A stretch of DNA of 7,135 nt from Bacteroidota bacterium (GTDB lineage Bacteria; Bacteroidota; Bacteroidia; Bacteroidales; Paludibacteraceae), in contig JAJZHJ010000065.1 in the NCBI GenBank assembly GCA_021804525.1, forward strand, positions 1 through 7,135. Reading direction: 5' to 3'. The notes under the pieces were generated by a model. The model had not been told where the DNA came from. It made no database searches and worked only from the letters and a program-made list of their open reading frames with translations. The position numbers and the translations under genes are program-made. Positions 1 through 5,637 of this stretch are shown piece after piece; position 1 is the stretch's first letter; every line of letters starts with the position of its first letter.

Positions 1-1043
1 ATATTAAGTTGTTTTTCACAAAACAGCTTCATCTCTGTCAATCGCTCAGTCGACACTGCATCAGGGTTTTCCAATTCATTCAAAAAGGCAAAGATTTGAT
101 GTTTCGTTTCAACTAAAATACCGGCCAACAACTGTTTATAGGTTGTGGTTGGTTTTCTGAGCTTATCGGTTGTAATGTTATCAATATTTTTGATGAAAAT
201 AATATCGGCATCAATCCCGTTGAGATTTTCAATAAGTGCACCATGTCCGCCAGGACGAAAAACGAGCGTACCATCTTTCTCCCGAAACGGTTCATTCTGC
301 AGGTCAGCAGCAATGGTGTCCGTTGCAGGTTTTTGTTGAGAAAAAGAGACTTTATAATGAACCTTCATCAGTTCTTCATAATAAGGTATCTGCCCTTTTA
401 AATGGGATTTAAATAGTGATTCGTGGTCAGCTGAAATGGTGAAATGTAGTTGCACCTGTTGTGCAGCATTTGCAGCATAAAGCGCTCCTTCTACTAAATG
501 TTCCTGAACAGGCGTTCGCGTTTCGGTAAGGTATCGGTGGAATAATAGCAAAGCCTTGGGTAGACTCCCGTAATTCAAGCCTTCAATGTTTAAGAGCAGG
601 TCGATGATGGGCTTAAAATCACGCTGAAGAATCAATTCCGGAATGGCTTTCCCAGTGTGTTGAAAGCAGATTGCATTGAGATGGTCATAGAACGCAAAGT
701 CGGCGATATGCTGAAAGAATTGAACGAGATGGGTTGTGGATGGTTCGTTTTCATGACTGTTTAGGAAAGCAAAAAGTTCGCTGAACATCCGTGTTGCAGC
801 TCCCGATGCCGGAACAAATTTGACAATTTGTTTGTTCTGATGCTGATATTCTTTCCATGAGAGCAGATAATGATCTATTTCGTGTCCTTCAACATTAAGA
901 ATGCCATCGCCTATAGTTGCTGCCTTTTCGATATCTAAAGGAGAAAATCCGTTGACAAAAGCACGTAATTGGTTCTCAATTTGCTCCAAAGTGATCCCTT
1001 TTTTCTTGAGCAATTGTAAGTCTGCTGGTGATAATGTTTTCAT
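1..1043 (-). CDS. DUF4301 family protein, N-terminal 347 codons (C-terminus beyond left edge)
   Basis: The frame is open from an ATG at 1043-1041 to the left edge with no stop, so this is a partial gene missing its C-terminal portion. The protein begins MKTLSPADLQLLKKKGIT, which together with FVPASGAATRMF (about residues 76-87), RPGGHGALIENLN (263-275) and FIKNIDN (283-289) matches my memory of the Bacteroidota DUF4301 family. Members are roughly 500 residues and are sometimes labelled 'NAD metabolism ATPase/kinase' without experimental support that I know of. No signal peptide or membrane segment is visible, so a cytoplasmic protein is expected. The glycine-rich motifs and the K-N-I-D-N element faintly resemble UDP-sugar pyrophosphorylase motifs, so a nucleotidyltransferase-like fold is conceivable, but that is inference. 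It diverges from the cytidylyltransferase gene across a 218-base gap and is probably a separate unit. Family assignment is fairly sure; function is unknown. Confidence 0.85.
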   Translation of the reverse strand, partial: MKTLSPADLQLLKKKGITLEQIENQLRAFVNGFSPLDIEKAATIGDGILNVEGHEIDHYLLSWKEYQHQNKQIVKFVPASGAATRMFSELFAFLNSHENEPSTTHLVQFFQHIADFAFYDHLNAICFQHTGKAIPELILQRDFKPIIDLLLNIEGLNYGSLPKALLLFHRYLTETRTPVQEHLVEGALYAANAAQQVQLHFTISADHESLFKSHLKGQIPYYEELMKVHYKVSFSQQKPATDTIAADLQNEPFREKDGTLVFRPGGHGALIENLNGIDADIIFIKNIDNITTDKLRKPTTTYKQLLAGILVETKHQIFAFLNELENPDAVSTERLTEMKLFCEKQLN

Positions 1044-1154
1044 AATAAATTAACTTATAGTAGTGATAGCCAATTTTCAAGCATTAGTGAATATGGGGGG
1101 TTAGTGAGGTGTATCCAAAGATTATTTAAATCAAAAAAGCATAATCAGACCTGA

Positions 1155-1180
1155 TTGTCCATGAATAATAAATATCTTTG
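1155..1180 (+). promoter_or_regulatory. Putative Bacteroidota-type promoter upstream of the cytidylyltransferase gene
   Basis: TATCTTTG at 1173-1180 is an exact match to the Bacteroidota -7 consensus TAnnTTTG. A TTG at 1155-1157 could serve as the -33 element, though the 15-base spacer is shorter than the usual 19-21. Transcription would start near 1186-1188, giving a leader of about 75 bases before the ATG at 1262. That leader contains a terminator-like hairpin. Confidence 0.5.
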
Positions 1181-1203
1181 CCGAGCTAAAATCGAATTGG
1201 CTC

Positions 1204-1232
1204 AAAAGAGGTTGCAAGATACCTCTTTTTTT
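1204..1232 (+). terminator. Intrinsic terminator-like hairpin in the leader of the cytidylyltransferase gene
   Basis: AAAAGAGGT (1204-1212) pairs perfectly with ACCTCTTTT (1221-1229) in a 9-bp stem around an 8-base loop, and the T-run continues to 1232. This is the form of a Rho-independent terminator on the plus strand. No plus-strand gene ends just upstream: the DUF4301 gene starts at 1043 and runs the other way. The hairpin lies about 20 bases past the predicted transcription start and 30 bases before the ATG at 1262. It could therefore be an attenuator or end a very short transcript. On the minus strand the same repeat is followed by only about four T, so it would terminate less well in that direction. 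Confidence 0.6.
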
Positions 1233-1261
1233 CAAACCAGCAAAATATAAAACGAATTCTG

Positions 1262-1729
1262 ATGTTTAACAAAAAGTTAACCGTTTACACCTCTGGTACC
1301 TTTGATATGTTCCATGTCAATCATTTGCGGATGATTAATTATGCACGTGGATTAGCCGATATTTTAATTGTTGGCGTTAGTACTGATGAATTAGTCTCTT
1401 CGTATAAAACGACACCGGTAATCCCTTTTGTCGAGCGCATGCAGATTATTGAAGCGCTGAAGGCTCCGGATATTGTCATCCCGCAACATACGTTGGATCA
1501 TACGGAAATTGTTAAGAAATTGAACATTGATGCGTTTGTTGTAGGAGATGATTGGTATGGAAAATACGATTATCTGAAAGAGTTGGGTGTTGAAGTGTTC
1601 TATTTTCCGTATGGAGATGGTGTGTCATCTTCGTCATTGAAAAAAACAATTTATGAGAACTACGACCAACATTTGAATGCCGAGCGACAAACTAAACCGA
1701 AATCCATTAAGCATGAAACAAACTTGTAA
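1262..1729 (+). CDS. TagD-like cytidylyltransferase (glycerol-3-phosphate cytidylyltransferase type)
   Basis: This 155-residue protein has the length and layout of a single-domain cytidylyltransferase of the TagD / ethanolamine-phosphate cytidylyltransferase superfamily, which joins CTP to a phospho-alcohol to give a CDP-alcohol and pyrophosphate in the cytoplasm. Visible signatures are YTSGTFDMFHVNHLRM near the N-terminus (nucleotide-binding H18 and H21), IPFVERMQII (54-63), VVGDDWYGKYDYL (93-105, like the TagD GDDW-GKFD segment) and GVSSSSLKK (120-128) at the place of the usual RTxGISTT motif. The usual HxGH is HVNH here, and the arginine-threonine of the C-terminal motif is not obvious, so the substrate may not be glycerol-3-phosphate. 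The last 20 or so residues are polar and probably disordered. It is followed after 75 bases by a reductase gene, probably in one transcript. The fold is near certain; the substrate is open. Confidence 0.88.
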   Translation: MFNKKLTVYTSGTFDMFHVNHLRMINYARGLADILIVGVSTDELVSSYKTTPVIPFVERMQIIEALKAPDIVIPQHTLDHTEIVKKLNIDAFVVGDDWYGKYDYLKELGVEVFYFPYGDGVSSSSLKKTIYENYDQHLNAERQTKPKSIKHETNL

Positions 1730-1804
1730 ATTACTTACATCCAAGTGAATGAAAATAATTGACATGCGAGTTCCATACGTCCTTATACAAAAAATTATTA
1801 TCGT

Positions 1805-2533
1805 ATGAATAAAACGGCATTAGTCATAGGTGCCACGAAAGGAATCGGCAAGTCGCTTACCGAAAGGTTATTATGTGAAGGTTACTCCGTGATTATGACG
1901 TATGCCACAGATAGCGCAACTGCAGAATCTGTTTTCTCCTCGTTGTCACTTCGTTTCCCTGAACACGTTTTTTTGCTTCAGGCTGATAGCGGTGACTGGA
2001 GCAGCATTGATCTGATTGTCTCTTTTGTTGATGAACATCACGTGATGCTTGATGTCATTGTCTTTAATGCAGGAGCGACAGATCGTTCGTCATTTCTCTC
2101 TATACATCCTGAATCGTGGATGCAGATTTTTATGGTTAACGTGCATTTCCCAACATTCTTGTTGCAAAAAATCTATCCATATATTTCTCATGGTGGAAAT
2201 GTGGTTTTCACCGGATCGTTAATGGCAATTCAACCTCACTCGCTTTCGCTTGCTTATGGTGTTACGAAAGCTGCCGTTCATGCGTTGGTAAAAAACTTAG
2301 TCAAATTTCTGATTGAAAAACAGGTTCGTGTCAATGCGGTGGCTCCTGGTTTTGTGGATACGGAATGGCAAAAAAATAAACCAGACGAAATTAGACATAA
2401 TATCACTAGAAAGGTTGCGTCCGGTAGATTTTGTGACCCCGAAGAATTGACCGATGTTTATATGTTGTTGATTAATAATCACTATATGAACGGAGAAATC
2501 GTGGTTTGTGACGGTGGTTACAGCTATCAATAA
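1805..2533 (+). CDS. Short-chain dehydrogenase/reductase (classical SDR)
   Basis: This is a complete 242-residue classical SDR, the normal length for the family, expected to be a soluble NAD(P)-dependent oxidoreductase. The Rossmann glycine motif is GATKGIG (9-15), where the commonly preceding Thr is Ile8. The NAG motif is at 88-90. The catalytic tetrad is complete: Asn112, Ser138 (in FTGSLMA), Tyr151 and Lys155 (YGVTK). The NAVAPGFVDTEW segment (177-188) and a C-terminal cofactor-loop pattern (VVCDGGYSY) fit the FabG-like group. The gene sits between a cytidylyltransferase and a CDP-alcohol transferase, which suggests that it reduces or oxidises the alcohol later carried as a CDP derivative; in Haemophilus Bcs1 a cytidylyltransferase and an SDR act together to make CDP-ribitol. 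A FabG-like 3-oxoacyl reductase or a general SDR is the alternative. The enzyme class is secure; the substrate is unknown. Confidence 0.92.
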   Translation: MNKTALVIGATKGIGKSLTERLLCEGYSVIMTYATDSATAESVFSSLSLRFPEHVFLLQADSGDWSSIDLIVSFVDEHHVMLDVIVFNAGATDRSSFLSIHPESWMQIFMVNVHFPTFLLQKIYPYISHGGNVVFTGSLMAIQPHSLSLAYGVTKAAVHALVKNLVKFLIEKQVRVNAVAPGFVDTEWQKNKPDEIRHNITRKVASGRFCDPEELTDVYMLLINNHYMNGEIVVCDGGYSYQ

Positions 2534-2575
2534 ACTACATACATTCGTAACTAATCACTTATTTTCGATACTTTT

Positions 2576-2613
2576 GAGGGGATTTGATTTACCTTGTTTC
2601 CTCCTTTTTCTTT
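2576..2613 (+). terminator. Probable imperfect Rho-independent terminator after the SDR gene
   Basis: GAGGGGA (2576-2582) can pair with TTTCCTC (2597-2603) in a 7-bp stem that includes two G-T pairs, with a 14-base loop. It is followed by CTTTTTCTTT. It begins 43 bases after the reductase stop and ends before the next promoter, a position that fits termination of the first transcription unit. The large loop and wobble pairs make it a weak candidate. Confidence 0.4.
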
Positions 2614-2630
2614 ACATGAATGAGTAGAGG

Positions 2631-2661
2631 TTGGGGTTGTCTGAATTTTTGACTAAATTTG
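2631..2661 (+). promoter_or_regulatory. Putative Bacteroidota-type promoter for the transferase-flippase-acyltransferase unit
   Basis: TAAATTTG at 2654-2661 fits TAnnTTTG exactly, and a TTG at 2631-2633 lies 20 bases upstream, the normal spacing for Bacteroidota promoters. A start near 2667-2669 would leave a leader of about 45 bases before the ATG at 2714. Within that leader AAAGAG (2679-2684) and CTCTTT (2700-2705) form a weak 6-bp inverted repeat of doubtful meaning. Confidence 0.6.
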
Positions 2662-2713
2662 CAAAGAGATTTTCTCAAAAAGAGATGTTGTCTTATATAC
2701 TCTTTATTGTGCA

Positions 2714-3616
2714 ATGAAATTAGATACACCTATATCATTTGAGGCTTCATTAAAGTCTTTAGATACAGAAAACTGGCTTGATAGAAAATTTTATCGTCCG
2801 GTTGGTTTTCGCATTGCAATGCTGTTGCGGCATACGTCCATTACACCTAATATTGTTACCATTTTTTCCATCTTTGTGGGCGTAGGAGCAGGATTGTTGT
2901 TTTACCCGCAAAATGCGCTTATCAATTTAATTGGGATCGTATTATTGGTCTTTGCCAATGTGTTAGATTGTGTGGACGGGCAATTGGCGCGCATTACCGG
3001 TATTAAATCGAAAGTAGGGCGAATTTTAGACGGGTTGTGTGGCGAAATATGGTTTTTGACATTTTATATTGTCCTGACGTTGAGATTAATTGCTGATACA
3101 CACTTGGGTCTATGGATTGTTTTAATCGCTTTTCTATCCGCTTTTTCCCATTTCACACAAGCTTCTGTCTTGGATTATTATAAAACATTGCATCTTCATA
3201 TTCTTAAAGGAGGCAGGGATAGCGAATTTGAAACTTCAAAAGATGTGCTGGATAGAGCTCGTTCTTTTTCATGGAAAACAGAACCATCGTATAAGCTTTT
3301 TACTTTGATGTATTATGTGTATACATTAAATCAGGAAAAGCGAACCCCCAAGTTACAGTGTTACATAGCGCATATAAAGACTAACTATCCAAACGGAATC
3401 CCTGAGAATGAAATTGCAAAGTTTAGAACTGAAAGTTTGAAAATGATGCCTTTGTTAGATTCTTTTACGTTCAATGCTCGCAGTATGATCTTGTTTATAT
3501 CCTTGTTATTCAATATCGAATGGCTCTATTTTTTCTGTGAAATTGTCGTGCTGAACCCATTGTTGTTTTTTGCTATCCGACGCCATGAAAAAATGCTTGT
3601 TCGTTTGGATCAATAG
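2714..3616 (+). CDS. CDP-alcohol phosphatidyltransferase family membrane enzyme
   Basis: This 300-residue integral membrane protein carries the CDP-alcohol phosphotransferase signature: NVLDCVDGQLAR (82-93), then Gly102 and Asp106, giving D85-x2-D88-G89-x2-A92-R93-x8-G102-x3-D106. The fourth conserved Asp would fall at residue 110, which is Gly; Glu111 is next to it. Enzymes of this family displace CMP from a CDP-linked substrate with an alcohol acceptor to make phosphodiester lipids, in the inner membrane with the active site facing the cytoplasm. Hydrophobic segments are visible at about 47-63, 68-84, 111-127, 131-150, 255-270 and 273-292. A polar stretch of about 100 residues (154-252) separates the fourth and fifth, and the length exceeds the roughly 200 residues of simple PgsA or PssA proteins. 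The flippase-like gene begins nine bases after the stop, so the two are almost certainly co-transcribed. Phosphatidylinositol-type, glycerol-type or another head group cannot be told apart here. Confidence 0.9.
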   Translation: MKLDTPISFEASLKSLDTENWLDRKFYRPVGFRIAMLLRHTSITPNIVTIFSIFVGVGAGLLFYPQNALINLIGIVLLVFANVLDCVDGQLARITGIKSKVGRILDGLCGEIWFLTFYIVLTLRLIADTHLGLWIVLIAFLSAFSHFTQASVLDYYKTLHLHILKGGRDSEFETSKDVLDRARSFSWKTEPSYKLFTLMYYVYTLNQEKRTPKLQCYIAHIKTNYPNGIPENEIAKFRTESLKMMPLLDSFTFNARSMILFISLLFNIEWLYFFCEIVVLNPLLFFAIRRHEKMLVRLDQ

Positions 3617-3625
3617 TTATATGGC

Positions 3626-4660
3626 ATGAAGAAACGAAACTCCAATATAGGTCGGAATATTTTTTTTGTGATAGGTCTGCTGGCCTTAGCATTGATGGCT
3701 TGGAGCATTGGATTTGGCACCATTATGCTGCATATTCGTAAAACAGGATGGTGGTTTTTTGCAATACTTGGTATGTGGGTGCCCACTTATTTAATTAATA
3801 CCCTGGCTTTCAATACCATCATACGCGATGACAACCCTGAGAACCGAAAAGTTCCTTTCTTGCATGTCTTTAAAGTTACTTTGAGCGGTTTTGCCCTTAA
3901 AGCGGCGACTCCCTTAGGCTTTTTTGGAGGTGATCCGTATAAGGTAATGGAATTTAAATCACTTCTTGGTATCGAAAAGGCGACGTCGTCAGTCGTTCTT
4001 TATACCATGACGCATATTTCAGCTCACAGTATTTTCTGGTTGTTGTCCATTGTAGCAGCGGCTTTATTCTTGCCTATGCCAATCTTAGGCAAAGTTTTGT
4101 TATTGCTTCTGTTTGTCGTTTTTCTTGTCATATTGTTTTTCCTTTGGCGTGGCTATCGCAAAGGGATGGCTTTCCAATTTTTTAATTGGGCCTCGCGTAT
4201 TCCATTCATCAAGAGGTGGGTAACTCCTTTCTTAGCCAACAATCAACATAAACTGCAAAGTATTGATACACAAATAGCTTACTTGTACAAATCAAGACGT
4301 CGCGCTTTTCTAAAGGCATTGACACTCGAATTAATTGCACGAATATGTAACGCGCTGGAGGTGTTTGTCATTCTACGACCTATTAACGTGGATGTCACAA
4401 TTATTCAATCGATTATCATTTATTCCTTTATGAGCTTATTTACAAACATTCTCTTCTTTTCTCCCATGCAGATTGGAACTCGGGAAGGTGGATTTATGTT
4501 GGCATTCAGAGCGCTTGGGTTCCCTGGTGCTTTAGGAATTTATGTGAGTTTAGTAACTCGCGTTCGGGAACTTTTTTGGATCGGTATCGGAGTGCTATTG
4601 ATGAAGGTGAAAGGATATTCTGTCCGCATGTCACACCAGGAAAATAGAATAAGTATGTAG
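3626..4660 (+). CDS. Flippase-like membrane protein (LPG synthase transmembrane / YbhN family)
   Basis: This 344-residue polytopic membrane protein resembles the lysylphosphatidylglycerol synthase transmembrane-domain family (PF03706; also UPF0104, YbhN and the flippase half of MprF). It lacks the MprF cytosolic aminoacyl-transferase domain. About eight hydrophobic segments can be seen, roughly at 10-35, 42-66, 79-100, 118-145, 150-173, 229-250, 258-280 and 296-336 (the last may be two). Family landmarks are TPLGFFGGDPYK (95-106) and PMQIGTREGG (280-289), matching the two conserved glycine- and acid-containing re-entrant-like segments. A basic loop at about 174-228 should be cytoplasmic. In MprF this domain flips a modified lipid across the membrane; stand-alone members often sit beside lipid or glycolipid genes. 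Nine bases separate it from the CDP-alcohol transferase, so it may translocate that enzyme's product. Family is confident; the cargo is inferred. Confidence 0.88.
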   Translation: MKKRNSNIGRNIFFVIGLLALALMAWSIGFGTIMLHIRKTGWWFFAILGMWVPTYLINTLAFNTIIRDDNPENRKVPFLHVFKVTLSGFALKAATPLGFFGGDPYKVMEFKSLLGIEKATSSVVLYTMTHISAHSIFWLLSIVAAALFLPMPILGKVLLLLLFVVFLVILFFLWRGYRKGMAFQFFNWASRIPFIKRWVTPFLANNQHKLQSIDTQIAYLYKSRRRAFLKALTLELIARICNALEVFVILRPINVDVTIIQSIIIYSFMSLFTNILFFSPMQIGTREGGFMLAFRALGFPGALGIYVSLVTRVRELFWIGIGVLLMKVKGYSVRMSHQENRISM

Positions 4661-4707
4661 ACTCTTCTTGTATAAGAAAGTCATTTTATATCGTGATGTA
4701 AGTTTGA

Positions 4708-5601
4708 ATGAAACGAACCGTAGTCGATGTCCACGTCTTTGAGAAAATATCTCCCTATTTTAGAAGTAAATGGGGACGTCGTTTTGCGCGTTTTCTCATG
4801 CACATATTGGCTCTCGACAGAGTAAACTGGGTTTATGGGCGGTCATGCCATAACACTGGCGCTGCTTTTGCCGAAGGCCTGCTAAACGATCTGGGCGTAA
4901 ATTATCGACTTGGCAATGCCGAACGATTGCATCACTTGCCCGAGGGCGCGTTTATCACTGTGTCAAATCATCCTTACGGCGGCCTGGACGGCATTATGTT
5001 GATTCACCTGATGGCAGGTATTCGGCCCGATTATAAGGTGATGGTGAATGAAATACTGACGCTCATCGAAGCCATGGACGAAAATTTCATTTCGGTTAAG
5101 CCTCGTGTAGGAAACAAAACACATCCTCCAACTGCCGGTGTTAATGGTATTCGCGAAACGTTAACCCGCTTGCGCGATGGTCATCCTGTTGGTTTTTTCC
5201 CTGCCGGAGCTGTTTCAATGTTCAATCTTGGAAATTTTCGCATTAGAGATCGAGAATGGCAAACGGGTATTCTGAAACTAATTCAATTGGCCAAAGTTCC
5301 GGTAGTACCTATTCGTTTTTTTGATGGCAATTCACTGTTTTTTTACTTCTTGGGATTAATAAGTTGGAAAATCCGTTCCATTCGGATGCCTTACGAAGTG
5401 TTCAATAAGAAAGGACAACGTCCACGCATAGGTATTGGAAATGTGATTAGTGTAGAAGAACTTGCTCAATATTCCGACTACAAATCATTGGGAGATTTCT
5501 TGAGAAAAAAGATTTACGAAATGCCTAAACCTACCTCATACATCCCAAAAACTGCATTGAAATTTCCGCTGAACCCTTCTACGGATAAACCTCAACACTG
5601 A
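4708..5601 (+). CDS. PlsC-like lysophospholipid acyltransferase family protein
   Basis: This 297-residue protein belongs to the lysophospholipid acyltransferase superfamily, which moves acyl chains from acyl-ACP or acyl-CoA to a lipid hydroxyl at the inner face of the cytoplasmic membrane. The catalytic block is VSNHPYGGLDG (85-95), giving His88 and Asp94, five residues apart rather than the four of the PlsC HX4D motif. Motif III is FFPAGAVSMF (163-172), with Ala166 where PlsC usually has Glu. Motif IV is VPVVPIRFFDGNS (197-209). An NHPxGGxDG pattern is, as I remember, typical of a subgroup that includes O-acyltransferases of amino-acid lipids (OlsA/GlsA-like), so the variant may be natural to its clade. 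No N-terminal hydrophobic anchor stands out. The gene is 47 bases after the flippase-like gene and closes the plus-strand cluster; it may acylate a lyso intermediate of that lipid. The first half looks slightly richer in GC than the preceding membrane-protein genes. Confidence 0.88.
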   Translation: MKRTVVDVHVFEKISPYFRSKWGRRFARFLMHILALDRVNWVYGRSCHNTGAAFAEGLLNDLGVNYRLGNAERLHHLPEGAFITVSNHPYGGLDGIMLIHLMAGIRPDYKVMVNEILTLIEAMDENFISVKPRVGNKTHPPTAGVNGIRETLTRLRDGHPVGFFPAGAVSMFNLGNFRIRDREWQTGILKLIQLAKVPVVPIRFFDGNSLFFYFLGLISWKIRSIRMPYEVFNKKGQRPRIGIGNVISVEELAQYSDYKSLGDFLRKKIYEMPKPTSYIPKTALKFPLNPSTDKPQH

Positions 5602-5637
5602 AGTGAAGTGCACAAGTCTCTATGCCTCACATATTGC

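Noticed and set aside
113..339. Short open frames on both strands inside the DUF4301 gene
   Set aside because: They overlap a long conserved-looking minus-strand frame; the products show no recognisable motifs and are chance frames.
1116..1123. CAAAGATT, close to a minus-strand TAnnTTTG promoter for the DUF4301 gene
   Set aside because: It misses one consensus base on the minus strand (AATCTTTG), and no correctly spaced -33 TTG was found.
1759..1789. TTGACA followed about 19 bases later by TATACA, upstream of the SDR gene, like a sigma-70 promoter
   Set aside because: Bacteroidota promoters use the TTG / TAnnTTTG form, and no such element is seen in the 75-base gap, so read-through from the cytidylyltransferase gene is simpler.
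2297..2530. 77-codon minus-strand frame inside the SDR gene
   Set aside because: It lies wholly within the intact SDR, which has all its catalytic motifs, and shows no family features.
4665..4678. TTCTT-GTAT-AAGAA inverted repeat after the flippase-like gene
   Set aside because: The 5-bp AT-rich stem lacks a proper T-run, and the next gene begins 47 bases after the stop, so it is not a convincing terminator.
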